Positions 17,730-26,893 of a DNA stretch of 64,000 nucleotides are shown in pieces (position 1 is the stretch's first letter; every line of letters starts with the position of its first letter). The stretch is taken from the NCBI GenBank assembly GCA_020248405.1, contig JADCHQ010000036.1, positions 1 to 64,000 of the forward strand, read 5' to 3'. Source of the stretch: Rhodocyclaceae bacterium. Lineage in GTDB: Bacteria > Pseudomonadota > Gammaproteobacteria > Burkholderiales > Ga0077523. The translations under genes and the position numbers were made by a program. Under the pieces are notes generated by a model, which ran no database searches, was not told the DNA's origin, and was given only the letters and a program-made list of their open reading frames with translations.

Positions 17730-17742
17730 CGGCGCCGCGGCG

Positions 17743-18246
17743 TCAATCGCCGCGCGGGTTGCGCCGCCGCCAGTCCGAGGGGCGCTCCGGGTCAGGCTCG
17801 GTCCACAGTCCGCGCCGGGCCAGCCTGGCCTGGGCCTCCAGGCCCTCCACCGAGCGGTGCCGCAGGCTACTGCGGCTGTAGGCCCAGGCGTGTCCCCGGC
17901 GCACCAGCTCCAGATTCACGTCCAGCCCGTCTCGCTCGCGCTCCACCAGTCCCAGCACGCGGCGGTAGCGGTCGTTCCCGGTGGTGCGCACCGTCACCGC
18001 TTCGCGCAGCACCATGGCTTCCAGCGCCTCGCGGGCATCCCGTCCATGGGGCTGGGCGAGTTCTGGTGCGTCGATGTCCACTAGCCGCACCTTCACCTGG
18101 CGGCCGTCCTGTCGCACGGTGAGGGTGTCGCCGTCGTGCACGCGGGCCACGCGGCCACGGATGATGTCCGCAAGGCAGGCCGGCGGCGCCAGCAGCAGCA
18201 GCGCCGCCAGTGCAGCGGCCAGCGGCGCGGCCGGCCTCATGCGCAT
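17743..18246 (-). CDS. exported thermonuclease-family (SNase) protein
   Basis: The 167-residue protein has a signal peptide (about 25 residues) followed by a staphylococcal-nuclease domain. Motifs are RVARVHDGDTLTV, VRLVDIDAPELAQPHG with the metal-binding aspartates, and the catalytic arginine region around NDRYRRVLG. A typical NLELVRRGHAWAY segment and late ARRGLWTEPDPERPSDWRR complete the domain. It probably degrades nucleic acid in the periplasm or outside the cell. Two in-frame ATGs at 18246 and 18240 are equally plausible starts. It lies 40 bases downstream of pncB on the same strand, so the two may share a transcript. Confidence 0.85.
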   Translation of the reverse strand: MRMRPAAPLAAALAALLLLAPPACLADIIRGRVARVHDGDTLTVRQDGRQVKVRLVDIDAPELAQPHGRDAREALEAMVLREAVTVRTTGNDRYRRVLGLVERERDGLDVNLELVRRGHAWAYSRSSLRHRSVEGLEAQARLARRGLWTEPDPERPSDWRRRNPRGD

Positions 18247-18286
18247 GTGAATGCTGCCGCGGGCACCCGGGGGCCGGCCAGCGTCC

Positions 18287-19492
18287 TCAAGCGTCTTCTC
18301 CAGCCGTGACCACGGCTTGCGGCTCCGGCACGTTGAACACCTGGCGCAGGTAGGCCACATAGGACGGGTCGAAGTCCATGGTCTTCTCGGGCGTGTCGCT
18401 GATCTTGGCCACCGGCTGGCCGTTGCAGCGGGTCATCTTGATGACGATCTGCAGCGCCGGGTGGCCCAGGTCGTTGGTGAGGTTGGTGCCCAGGCCGAAG
18501 GCCGGCCGGCAGCGGCCGCGGAAGCGCTCGTACAAATCGATGCACAGCGGCACGTTGAGGCTGTCGCTGAACACAAAAGTCTTGGTGCGCGGGTCCACGC
18601 GCATGCGCTGGTAGTGGGCGATCATCTTCTCGCCCCACTCGAAGGGGTCGCCCGAGTCGTGGCGCACGCCGTCAAAGAGCTTGCAGAAGAACAGGTCGAA
18701 ATCGCGCAGGAAGGCGTCCATGCCGCACACATCGGTGAGGGCGATGCCCAGGTCGCCACGGTACTCCTCGGCCCATTTGTCGAAGGCGAAACGCTGCGAG
18801 TCGCGCAGCCGCGGCCCCACTGCCTGGCAGGCCTGGAGATACTCGTGGGCCATGGTGCCCAGGGGCACCATGGCCAGCCTCATGGCCAGGTACAGGTTGC
18901 TGGTGCCGGTGAAGCGCGCGCCCAGGCTGTCCTTGAGGGTGGTTACCACCTGCTCCTGCCAGTGGCGCGAGAAGCGCCGCCGGGTGCCGAAGTCGGAGAT
19001 GCGGAATTCCGCGTCTGGGTACTCCTTCACCCGCTGCATCTTGTGGCGCAGGCGGCGCTCGCCCTCGGCGTGATCGGCGGCGGGGTGCTGGTGGGCCATG
19101 GCCGTCTCGCTCACGATGGCGAGCACCGGCACCTCGAACAGGATGGTGTGCAGCCACGGCCCGCGGATGGTGATGTCCAGCCCGCCCGCCACCTCGGGCG
19201 CCTCGCGGATGTCGATGTAGCCCTCGTCCAGCTGGAACAGGCGCAGCAGGTCCACGAAGTCGCTCTTCATGAAGCGCAGGCCGCGCAGGTAATCCAGCTC
19301 CTCGCGCGAGAACCGCAGCCCGCACAGGGCGCGCACCTGCTCGCGGATCGCGGCGGCGTGTCGGCCCAGATCGGCCCAGGGCGAGCGGCACTTGAAGCGG
19401 TACTCCACCTGCGCGCCCGGAAACTGGTGCAGCACCACCTGCATCATGGTGAACTTGTACAGGTCGGTGTCGAGCAGCGAGCGGATGATCAT
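18287..19492 (-). CDS. pncB: nicotinate phosphoribosyltransferase
   Basis: The 401-residue enzyme converts nicotinate, PRPP and ATP to nicotinate mononucleotide in the Preiss-Handler route of NAD salvage. The N-terminus [13 protein letters not shown] and the [17 protein letters not shown] and GLGTNLTND segments are characteristic of bacterial PncB; the phosphorylated regulatory histidine lies in [13 protein letters not shown]. The length agrees with E. coli PncB (400). The ATG at 19492 is the family start; the longer frame upstream is non-coding and crosses an inverted repeat at 19557-19589. It is transcribed divergently from the DUF3617 gene. Confidence 0.93.
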   Translation of the reverse strand: MIIRSLLDTDLYKFTMMQVVLHQFPGAQVEYRFKCRSPWADLGRHAAAIREQVRALCGLRFSREELDYLRGLRFMKSDFVDLLRLFQLDEGYIDIREAPEVAGGLDITIRGPWLHTILFEVPVLAIVSETAMAHQHPAADHAEGERRLRHKMQRVKEYPDAEFRISDFGTRRRFSRHWQEQVVTTLKDSLGARFTGTSNLYLAMRLAMVPLGTMAHEYLQACQAVGPRLRDSQRFAFDKWAEEYRGDLGIALTDVCGMDAFLRDFDLFFCKLFDGVRHDSGDPFEWGEKMIAHYQRMRVDPRTKTFVFSDSLNVPLCIDLYERFRGRCRPAFGLGTNLTNDLGHPALQIVIKMTRCNGQPVAKISDTPEKTMDFDPSYVAYLRQVFNVPEPQAVVTAGEDA

Positions 19493-19556
19493 CGGAGTGC
19501 GGGGGCGGGTTGAACGCCAATTGTCCCCGAAAGCGGCGCCGGCGGGAACGCGTATG

Positions 19557-19589
19557 AACTTGCCAGCGGCCGCCTGCTCGTGGCAAGTT
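19557..19589. repeat. 9-bp inverted repeat in a divergent promoter region
   Basis: AACTTGCCA (19557-19565) and TGGCAAGTT (19581-19589) are perfect inverted copies separated by 15 bases. The repeat lies 65 bases before pncB and 22 bases before the DUF3617 gene. It could be an operator or a leader hairpin; no T-tract follows, so it is not a typical terminator. Confidence 0.55.
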
Positions 19590-19611
19590 AGGCCCTTATA
19601 GGAAGACCGCC

Positions 19612-20673
19612 ATGCGCCAGAACCCGTTCGTCCCTGCCCTTGCCGCCCTGTTGCTTGCCGCCGCCAGCGCCGTTCTCGCCCAGCAGGGGCCCGACGACCT
19701 GTGGGAAACCACCATGCGCATGGAAGGCGACGGCATGAAGATGCCGCCCATGACCCAGCAGGTGTGCGCACCCAAGGGCAAGCCCGAGAGCCGCATGGAG
19801 ATGGACAAGGACAGCAACTGCAAGATGGTGGAATCGAAGCAGTCGGGCAACAAGTTCACCTTCAAGATGGTGTGCACCGAAGGAGGGGATTCCTACACCG
19901 GCACGGGCGAGATGGAAGACCTGAGCAAGGATGCCTACCGGGGCTCCTTCACCTCGAGCGGCGTGCGCGAGGGGCGGAAATTCACCATGCGCATGGACAT
20001 GTCCGGCAAGCGGGTGGGCAACTGCGATGCGGCGGCCATCGAGCGCAAGGCCGCGGCCGAGATAGCTGCGATTGAAAAACAGCAGCGCGATGCCATGGTC
20101 AAGGTGTGCAACGATGCCGTGGCCAATCTGGCCACTTCCCTGGTGTTTGCCCCCGAGGGGCGTTCCGAGGCCATGCCGTGCCGCGATCGCCAGGCGGATT
20201 TCTGCGCCAATGCGGGCAGCGTGCTGAAGGCGCTGCGCGACCGTGCGTCCTGGGATGCCGCGCAGCAGAAGTACAGCGAAGGCAGGCTTCAGGAAGCCGC
20301 CAGGGCCTGCAAGCTGGACTTGGCCGCTACGCGCGCGCCGCTGTGCAAGGCCGCCATGGACAAGCGGGAATGGCGCTGGCTGCGCGGCAACTGCCCGGAA
20401 GCGGTCGCGTTGCGCAATCAGCACTGCAAGGGCCGCACCTATTCCAGCGTGGAACCCAGGTATTCCGACATGTGCGCCGAGCTGGGAGGGCTGTCCTACA
20501 CGGCCGCGCCGGCAGACCCCGCCAAGGCCCAGGCGGGCGACATGCCCCCCGCCGCGCAGCCGGCCGCCCAGGGTGCCGCCGCCAGCCCGCCCGCGGATAC
20601 GCAGAAAAAGCCTTCCACCACCGACAAGCTCAAGGAAGGCGCCGAGAAGCTCAAGAAGTTCCTGAAGTTCTGA
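19612..20673 (+). CDS. exported DUF3617 protein with coiled C-terminal extension
   Basis: The 353-residue protein has a signal peptide (cleavage after LAQ near residue 23). The N-terminal domain shows the DUF3617 pattern: [25 protein letters not shown], then cysteines at about 45, 62 and 77. The middle part is cysteine-rich and helical ([23 protein letters not shown]), and the C-terminus is a Pro/Ala linker followed by a Lys-rich amphipathic helix ([15 protein letters not shown]). The middle and end are longer than in standard DUF3617 proteins. The function is unknown. Only five bases separate it from the carboxypeptidase gene, so the three genes 19612-22893 form an operon, perhaps for the cell envelope. 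Confidence 0.75.
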   Translation: MRQNPFVPALAALLLAAASAVLAQQGPDDLWETTMRMEGDGMKMPPMTQQVCAPKGKPESRMEMDKDSNCKMVESKQSGNKFTFKMVCTEGGDSYTGTGEMEDLSKDAYRGSFTSSGVREGRKFTMRMDMSGKRVGNCDAAAIERKAAAEIAAIEKQQRDAMVKVCNDAVANLATSLVFAPEGRSEAMPCRDRQADFCANAGSVLKALRDRASWDAAQQKYSEGRLQEAARACKLDLAATRAPLCKAAMDKREWRWLRGNCPEAVALRNQHCKGRTYSSVEPRYSDMCAELGGLSYTAAPADPAKAQAGDMPPAAQPAAQGAAASPPADTQKKPSTTDKLKEGAEKLKKFLKF

Positions 20674-20678
20674 ATCCC

Positions 20679-21542
20679 GTGGCATCCCGCGCGCCACGGG
20701 TGGAGGCCTGGGGCGCCGGGCGGCGCCCCGGCCATGGCGCGGCGGCGCTGTGCGTTTGCCTAACGCTCGCCGCCCTCCCGCCCCAGGCTGCCGCCGCAGC
20801 CGTCGACCCCTATCCCGGCGTGGGCCGCGCCTACCTGGTGCGGGTCAATGGCCAGACCCTGTGGGAACACGCCGCCGACCAGGCCGTGGCGCCCGCCAGC
20901 CTCACCAAGATGCTCACCGGGCTGCTCGTCATCGAGGCTGGCCGCGCCGATGAGGTGGTGACGGCCAGCCCCCGGGCGGCCCAGGCCACCGGCTCGCGCC
21001 TGGGCCTGCGCGCCGGAGAGCGCTACACCGTGGACACGCTGTTGCAGGCCACGCTGCTTGCCTCCGGCAACGATGCGTGCCGCGCCCTGGCCGAGTGGCG
21101 CGACGGTACCGAGGCGGCCTTCGTGGCGCGCATGAACCGGCGGGCCGCGGAACTGGGTCTGCGGCAGACGCGCTTCGTGAATGCCTGCGGGCACGACGCC
21201 GAAGGCCACGTCTCCACGGCGGGCGATCTCGCGACGCTGGCCGAGGCCGCCATGGGCGAGCCTCGCTTCGCCGCCATCGTGCGGCGCACCGGCGCCTCGC
21301 TCGCCACGGTGGACGGCTCGCGCCGATTCCAGGTCACCAACCGCAACGCGCTCGTGGGCCGGCTACAAGGCGCGGTCGGGGTGAAGTCGGGGTTCACGCC
21401 CGCCGCAGGCAAGTGCGTGGTCGCCTGGGCGGAGCGCGGCGCCAGCCGCGTGCTGCTGGTGCTGCTGGGGGCAAAGGATCGCTGGTGGGACGCCCATGCC
21501 CTGGTGGAGCGGGCTTTCGATCATGTGGCCGCCGCGCGCTGA
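20679..21542 (+). CDS. D-alanyl-D-alanine carboxypeptidase (penicillin-binding, S11 type)
   Basis: The 287-residue protein has a signal peptide and the three serine-peptidase motifs of low-molecular-weight PBPs: SLTK (SxxK), SGN in LLASGNDACRA, and KSG in GVKSGFTPAAGK, where most family members have KTG. It trims the terminal D-Ala of peptidoglycan stem peptides in the periplasm. No ATG is available; GTG at 20679, five bases after the preceding stop, is the best start, with GTG at 20700 as alternative. It lacks the long C-terminal membrane-anchor region of DacA/DacC (about 400 residues). It overlaps the next gene by 20 bases. Confidence 0.82.
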   Translation: MASRAPRVEAWGAGRRPGHGAAALCVCLTLAALPPQAAAAAVDPYPGVGRAYLVRVNGQTLWEHAADQAVAPASLTKMLTGLLVIEAGRADEVVTASPRAAQATGSRLGLRAGERYTVDTLLQATLLASGNDACRALAEWRDGTEAAFVARMNRRAAELGLRQTRFVNACGHDAEGHVSTAGDLATLAEAAMGEPRFAAIVRRTGASLATVDGSRRFQVTNRNALVGRLQGAVGVKSGFTPAAGKCVVAWAERGASRVLLVLLGAKDRWWDAHALVERAFDHVAAAR

Positions 21543-22893
21543 GCACGCCCGCGCCGACCTGGCGGGCGCGGCGCTGGTGCTGCTGGCGATGCTGGCGGCC
21601 TGGAGCGGCGCCGGGCAGGTGGGTTTCCAGTTCGACGACTGGAACGTGATCGTGGACAACCCCGCCGTGCACGACTGGGAAACGTGGCGGCGCTTCATGC
21701 CCGGCATCCGCCCGCTGCTCAAGGCCAGCTACGTGGCCAGCTGGACCACGGGCGGCGGCCACCCCGCAGCCTTCGCGTGGTTCAACGTGGCGGTGCATGC
21801 GCTGAATGCGCTGGTGCTGCTGGCGCTGCTGCGGGCGCTGGCGCCGCGGATCGGGCTGGGCGCGGCGGGCGCGCGCTGGGTGCCGGCGGCGTGTGCGTTG
21901 CTGTTCGCCCTGCACCCGGCCCAGACAGAGGCAGTCACTTACCTGAGCGGGCGCTCGGTGTCGCTCATGGCGCTGTTCTGCCTGGCGGCGGTGCTGCTCC
22001 AGGCCCACGCCGCCGGCGTGCGGCGGGCGCCGGCCTTGCGGCTGCTCTCGGCGGTTTGCTTCGCGCTGGCGCTGGCGGTGAAGGAGCACGCCTGGGCGGT
22101 ACCCTTTGCGCTGCTGTTGGTGGAGCGGCTCGACCCAGCGGTGTCGTGGCGCCGGGCATGGTTGCGCACCCTGCCCCACTGGCTGGTGCTGGCTGCCATG
22201 GCGGTGGTGGTGGTGCAGGTGCCGGGCTTCTGGCGGCTGGTGGGCGCCAGTCTCGACACCCGGCCCCTGGGAGTGAATCTGCTCACCCAGGTGGACGGCG
22301 TGTGGTACCTGCTCACCCGCCCGCTGCTTGGCCTGGTGCTCAACATCGATCCGGACCTGGCGGTGCGTACCCGCTGGAGCGCGGCCCTGGCCCTCAAGGC
22401 CGGGGTGCTGGCGTGGTTGGTGTGGCTGGCGGCGCGCGCCTGGCGCACCGCGCCCTGGCTGGGTTTTGCGCTCGCGTGGACCTTCATCTGGCTGCTGCCC
22501 ACCAATTCCGTGCTGCCGCGCGCGGATGTGGCCAACGACCGGCAGCTCTATCTCGCGCTGGCCGGCCCCGCGCTGGTGCTGGCGGGCGGTCTGGCACGGG
22601 TGGCGCCACGGGGCGTAGCCCTTGCGGTGATCGCCATCGCGGCCACCTGTCTGCTGGCCGTCACGGCCAGCCGCAATCGTGACTACGCCAGCGAGGTGGC
22701 CCTTTGGGAAGCCACCGCCCGCCTGTCGCCGGACAAGGCGCGGGTGTGGAACAACTTGGGGTGGTCCTACGAAACCGCGGGCCGGGTGGAGGAGGCGCGT
22801 CACGCCTACGACCGTGCCCTGGCCATCGATCCGCGCGACTGGAAGGCGCGCACCAACCGCGATCTGCTGGATGCGGCTGCCGGGGCTGATTGA
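21523..22893 (+). CDS. GT-C-type membrane glycosyltransferase-like protein with C-terminal TPR
   Basis: The 456-residue protein has about ten transmembrane segments. After the first helix it carries FQFDDWNVIVDNP, the acidic loop motif typical of GT-C transferases that use lipid-linked sugars, followed by HALNALVLLALLRAL and LHPAQTEAVTYLSGRS, as in TMTC-like and other TPR-containing bacterial members. The C-terminus holds one TPR unit (VWNNLGWSYETAGRVEEARHA and on). It may glycosylate an exported protein. The start ATG at 21523 overlaps the carboxypeptidase end and follows its coding sequence, implying coupling. Donor and acceptor are unknown. Confidence 0.75.
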   Translation: MWPPRAEHARADLAGAALVLLAMLAAWSGAGQVGFQFDDWNVIVDNPAVHDWETWRRFMPGIRPLLKASYVASWTTGGGHPAAFAWFNVAVHALNALVLLALLRALAPRIGLGAAGARWVPAACALLFALHPAQTEAVTYLSGRSVSLMALFCLAAVLLQAHAAGVRRAPALRLLSAVCFALALAVKEHAWAVPFALLLVERLDPAVSWRRAWLRTLPHWLVLAAMAVVVVQVPGFWRLVGASLDTRPLGVNLLTQVDGVWYLLTRPLLGLVLNIDPDLAVRTRWSAALALKAGVLAWLVWLAARAWRTAPWLGFALAWTFIWLLPTNSVLPRADVANDRQLYLALAGPALVLAGGLARVAPRGVALAVIAIAATCLLAVTASRNRDYASEVALWEATARLSPDKARVWNNLGWSYETAGRVEEARHAYDRALAIDPRDWKARTNRDLLDAAAGAD

Positions 22894-23091
22894 ACCCCTG
22901 GGGCGATCAAGGTTCGCCAACACCCCCGGCCCAGCCTCCCCCGAGGTAGGTGACTGAGGCGCCCGCGCCTGGCGTTATCCTTGCTTACCCAGTAGGGCTA
23001 AAACTTTGGATCGGGCCTGCCACTAGGGTATCGGGAACTTGCCGGACGCCGTGACCTGTTCAACGCCATTCACGAAACTCCCGTCGCCACG

Positions 23092-23937
23092 ATGACGCCG
23101 GCTGCCATCGACTTCGAGAATATTCCCGTACAGTCCGAGATCATTTCCGGAATCATCGGCCTCGAGGCGGAGTCCAGCACCTGTTTCCGGGAACTGGACC
23201 GTTTTGTCAGTTCCGACCAGGGTGTGGCCACCATGGTCCTGCGGGCGGTGAATTCTCCCTTCTACAGCCGAGGCCGCAAGGTGGCCAACATTCCCCACGC
23301 CATCGCGACGCTCGGGTTCAACGTGGTGCGTTCCCTTGCAATCCTGGCCTTCAGCCGCGCAATCTTCGCCCATAGCCGACACCCCTTGTTCCGCACCCAC
23401 ATCTGGCACCACTCGCTGTTGACGGCCATCGCCGGCCGGCGGATTTGCGGCGACTTGGGGGATGCGCGGGGTCAGGATGACGCTTTCGTGGCCGGGTTGA
23501 TGCACGATGCGGGCAAGGTGCTGCTTTTCATCCACGATCAGGCAACATACCTCCGGGTGCTGCAACTCATGCTCGACTCGGGCTGTTCCAGCCAGCAGGC
23601 GGAAGCCGAAGTCATGGGTATCGATCATTACGAGGTGGGCCTGGAAGCGGTCGTTTCCTGGAAATTGCCAGAACGGTTTTCCGACTACATGGCGCGAGAC
23701 CTCTCCGCGCCGCGAAACGAGTATGCCGCCGACACGGTGTGCTTCAGCCTCGCCGTGGCCAACGCGTTGACCCGCGGCGCCGGGATCGGGGCTCGGGAGG
23801 AGCCGGAGATGCTTGCGCGCAAGGCGGGCCTGTCTGCTTTCGGCGCGGGTGATGCGCTGTGCGATTCGTGGCTTCGGCCGGAATTCATGGCTGAATTGAC
23901 CCAAGATGAAGCCTATCGGTTGTGCGCCCACATCTGA
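23092..23937 (+). CDS. HDOD domain signalling protein
   Basis: The 281-residue protein consists of an HDOD domain, a catalytically degenerate HD-type helical domain used in signal transduction. Recognisable parts are FVSSDQGVATMVLRAVNSPFY and IPHAIATLGFNVVRSLAI. The usual HD-like helix has LMHDAGKVLL (an HD pair is in fact present), followed by YEVGLEAVVSWKLPERF. No clear ribosome binding site precedes the ATG, and the frame stays open about 40 codons upstream without another ATG, GTG or TTG; a CTG start is possible. The adjacent cyclase gene starts two bases after the stop. Base composition is less G+C-rich than neighbouring operons. Confidence 0.82.
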   Translation: MTPAAIDFENIPVQSEIISGIIGLEAESSTCFRELDRFVSSDQGVATMVLRAVNSPFYSRGRKVANIPHAIATLGFNVVRSLAILAFSRAIFAHSRHPLFRTHIWHHSLLTAIAGRRICGDLGDARGQDDAFVAGLMHDAGKVLLFIHDQATYLRVLQLMLDSGCSSQQAEAEVMGIDHYEVGLEAVVSWKLPERFSDYMARDLSAPRNEYAADTVCFSLAVANALTRGAGIGAREEPEMLARKAGLSAFGAGDALCDSWLRPEFMAELTQDEAYRLCAHI

Positions 23938-23938
23938 C

Positions 23939-25537
23939 ATGAACCAGGCTTTGCAGCAGTATCACCTGACCGACCTCGAGTATCCGACCTGGCTCGCCAT
24001 CCAGACGGCGTTGGAGCGGGGGCTTCGCGATCGCCAGTCGGAAAAGCTTGCGCCCCCTCTCCTCGTGGTGGTTCACGATCTTCTGGAGCGGGCGTTCACG
24101 GCGACGCACCGCTTTGCCTTCAGGCGCGTCGTGGAAACCGATTTTGGCGTCGCGGTGGAAGACGACACGGACCGGTTCGAAAAGCTGCTCGAAACCGAGC
24201 TTGCCGAACACGGTACGCGAAACCTGGCGCGCTTCTGCCAGGAGGTTGGCTGGCAGGTGTGCGTGGATGTGCCGCCGGCGTCCTCGTCGCCCCAGGGTGT
24301 GCTGGTGGAGTTGATGGTCCCCGTGCCCGGCGATCTTCGCCCCTTCCGAACCGAAAAGCTCGTCGAGGCCCTGGGGCTGGAACTGCGCGTGGAGGCCATC
24401 CCCTCGGGCTCCCGGCTGGCGTTGATCATGCGCAGTCAGCAATCTGTCCCGCCCGCAACCCCGGCTTTGCTGGATGCAAGCGCCTGCCGCAGCGGTGTGG
24501 GTGACATCGCAGAGCGGCTGAACTATGGCCTTGTCTGCTTTGCGCCCACCGGGGAAATTCTTGCAGCTTCCTCTGCCCTGCTAGGGCAGTTGGGGCTGGC
24601 GCAGAGCCCCGAGGCCCTGCGCGCCCTGGCCGAGTTCATACCGCTGGCTTTCCTGCACGACGTTGTCTGGGGCCTTGCCCTGTGGAAATGCTCGGGCAAC
24701 TTCGAGAACTATCGCATTCGTCTTCGCCAGACGGGTTCTGGCGACCCGGCAACCGCCGTGCTCTTCAATGTGAGCGGTTTCCGAAAGGACAACGGAGAGA
24801 TCGTCTCCCTGTGGCAGGTGGTTTCCCTCGACCAGGGGGCCGCCGCCATGGTCGAGGGGTCGATCATCGGCGAAACCCGCGTCCACAACATCACGCGCAA
24901 CTACGTGCCGCAACTGGTGGAACAAAAGGCGCGGGAGGCCGTGCGCCTGGGCAAGAGCGGGCTCAGCAACGAAAGGCGCAAGGTTGCTGTGCTGTTCTGC
25001 GACGTGGTCGGCTTCACGTCGTACGTGGAGCGCAACCAGGACATGGAATCCATCATCGACACCTTGAATTCCGTGCTGCGCCGGATCTCCGCATCGGTAC
25101 GGAGCAATCGCGGCGCCATCGACAAGTTCATGGGCGATTGCGTTATGGCCTTGTTCGATTCGCCGGTGGACGCCGTGCTTGCGGCCATCAACATGCAAAG
25201 CCACGCCGACGACATCAACAGCCTGCGCATGCGCGCGGGGCAGCAGCTTCTCCAACTCCGCATCGGGGTGCACTGGGGTGAAGTGGTGATCGGCAACGTG
25301 GGCACTGCCGAGCGGCTCGACTGGACCGCCATCGGCGACGTGGTCAATACCGCGTCGCGAATGGAGAAGGAGTGCCGGCCGGGAGCCACCCTGATCAGCA
25401 CAGACGTACGTGAAGCGCTTGAATCGGCCCATCCGGGCCGGTTCTGCTTCGAAGACATGTTCGGCATCCAGGTGAAGGGCAAGCAGCACACCCTGCCCGT
25501 ATGTCACGTGAGCCTCGCGGCGTCTCCGGGGATGTGA
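23939..25537 (+). CDS. class III adenylate cyclase with N-terminal sensory region
   Basis: The 532-residue soluble protein has a C-terminal class III cyclase catalytic domain (about residues 345-525). The two metal aspartates lie in VLFCDVVGFTSY (near 355) and DKFMGDCVMALF (near 400), and the DWTAIGDVVNTASRMEKE segment supplies the adenine-specifying and transition-state residues, favouring cAMP over cGMP. The central region (about 190-300) resembles a PAS-like sensor (LNYGLVCFAPTGEILAASSALLGQLGL); the first 180 residues match nothing I know. The ATG at 23939 overlaps no coding sequence; a start at 23906 would overlap the HDOD gene. Pairing suggests the HDOD protein modulates this cyclase. 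Confidence 0.85.
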   Translation: MNQALQQYHLTDLEYPTWLAIQTALERGLRDRQSEKLAPPLLVVVHDLLERAFTATHRFAFRRVVETDFGVAVEDDTDRFEKLLETELAEHGTRNLARFCQEVGWQVCVDVPPASSSPQGVLVELMVPVPGDLRPFRTEKLVEALGLELRVEAIPSGSRLALIMRSQQSVPPATPALLDASACRSGVGDIAERLNYGLVCFAPTGEILAASSALLGQLGLAQSPEALRALAEFIPLAFLHDVVWGLALWKCSGNFENYRIRLRQTGSGDPATAVLFNVSGFRKDNGEIVSLWQVVSLDQGAAAMVEGSIIGETRVHNITRNYVPQLVEQKAREAVRLGKSGLSNERRKVAVLFCDVVGFTSYVERNQDMESIIDTLNSVLRRISASVRSNRGAIDKFMGDCVMALFDSPVDAVLAAINMQSHADDINSLRMRAGQQLLQLRIGVHWGEVVIGNVGTAERLDWTAIGDVVNTASRMEKECRPGATLISTDVREALESAHPGRFCFEDMFGIQVKGKQHTLPVCHVSLAASPGM

Positions 25538-25615
25538 GCCGCCGCTGGCGAGCCTTGCTGTGAATTGCGCAACCGGCGCGGGCGCTTTAGGCCCCGCGCT
25601 TGCCCGGGAGGATGC

Positions 25616-26824
25616 ATGAAGGTCACGCACATCGAAACGCTCGCCGCCGACGCCGGCTGGCGCAACTACCACTTCGTCAAGCTCTCCACCGATACCGGCA
25701 TCATCGGCTGGAGCGAGTTCGACGAGGGCTTCGGCGCGCCAGGCGTGGGTGCGGTGATCGCCCGGCTGGCGCCGCGGGTGATCGGGCAGCCCGTGGGTGC
25801 CCACGAACGAATCTTCGCCGACCTGCTGGGCGCAACGCGCCCGGCCGCGGGCGGCGTGGTGGCGCTGGCCGTGGCGGCCATCGAGAACGCGCTGCTGGAC
25901 GCCAAGGCCAAGGGGCTGGGCGTGCCGGTGGTGGAGCTGCTGGGCGGCAAGGTGCGCGACCGCATCCGCGTGTACTGGTCCCACTGCGCCACCTGGCGCA
26001 TCAACCACCCCGGTTTCTACACCCCGCCCATCACCGACCTGGAGGGCGTGCGCGCCCTGGGCCGGGAGGTGCGCGACAAGGGCTTCAGCGCGCTGAAGAC
26101 CAACATCTTCACCTACGACGCCGAGGGCCGGAACGCGCGCGGGTGGCGGCCCGGCTTCGGCGTGCCCTTCGAGCCGGGCCTCAACGTGGAGCGCGCCGTG
26201 CGCCGCGACCTGGTCCGTCACCTGGAGGCGCTGCGCGAGGGCGCTGGCCCGGACGTGGACATCCTGCTCGACCTCAACTTCAACGCCAAGACCGAGGGTT
26301 ACCTGGAGATCCTGCGCGCCACCGCCCACCTGGACCTGTTCTGGGTGGAGATCGACATCCGCAACCCCCAGGCCCTGGCCCACATCCGGCGCGCGAGCCC
26401 GCACCCCATCAGCTCCTGCGAAACGCTGCTGGGGCTGCGCGAATTCCTGCCCTACTTCCGCGAGCAGGCCATGGACGTGGCCATCGTGGATGTGCCCTGG
26501 AACGGCGCCTGGCAGTCCATGAAGATCGCCGCCGCCGCCGAGGCCCACGAGGTGAACGTGGCACCGCACAACTTCTATGGCCACCTGTGCACCATGATGA
26601 ACGCGCACTTCGCCGCCGCCGTGCCCAACCTGCGCATCCTCGAAACCGACATCGACCGCATCGCCTGGGACCACGAACTGTTCACGGCTCTGCCGCGCAT
26701 CGAGGACGGCCACCTGGTGCTGCCCGACACCCCGGGCTGGGGCATCGAGCCCAACGAGGAGGGGCTTCGCGCCCATCCGCCGAAGGGGCCCACCGGCCTG
26801 CTGAGCTACGGGCGCGGCAGCTGA
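25616..26824 (+). CDS. mandelate racemase / muconate lactonizing enzyme family protein
   Basis: The 402-residue enolase-superfamily enzyme abstracts a proton alpha to a carboxylate. The N-terminal capping domain (MKVTHIETLAAD) precedes the barrel. Metal ligands appear as D in LLDLNFNAK, E in FWVEIDIRNP and E in SSCETLLGL; a catalytic lysine is in FSALKTNIF and the general-base histidine in APHNFYGHL. This layout fits acid-sugar dehydratases or racemases more than muconate cycloisomerases. The ATG follows GGGAGG. It stands alone between the cyclase and the convergent TetR gene. Confidence 0.87.
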   Translation: MKVTHIETLAADAGWRNYHFVKLSTDTGIIGWSEFDEGFGAPGVGAVIARLAPRVIGQPVGAHERIFADLLGATRPAAGGVVALAVAAIENALLDAKAKGLGVPVVELLGGKVRDRIRVYWSHCATWRINHPGFYTPPITDLEGVRALGREVRDKGFSALKTNIFTYDAEGRNARGWRPGFGVPFEPGLNVERAVRRDLVRHLEALREGAGPDVDILLDLNFNAKTEGYLEILRATAHLDLFWVEIDIRNPQALAHIRRASPHPISSCETLLGLREFLPYFREQAMDVAIVDVPWNGAWQSMKIAAAAEAHEVNVAPHNFYGHLCTMMNAHFAAAVPNLRILETDIDRIAWDHELFTALPRIEDGHLVLPDTPGWGIEPNEEGLRAHPPKGPTGLLSYGRGS

Positions 26825-26893
26825 CCGCACCGCCAGGCCGTTCGCCGGCCTCGCGGCGGCCGCTCGCGAGATGCCCGCCTGACGCGTGCCGCG

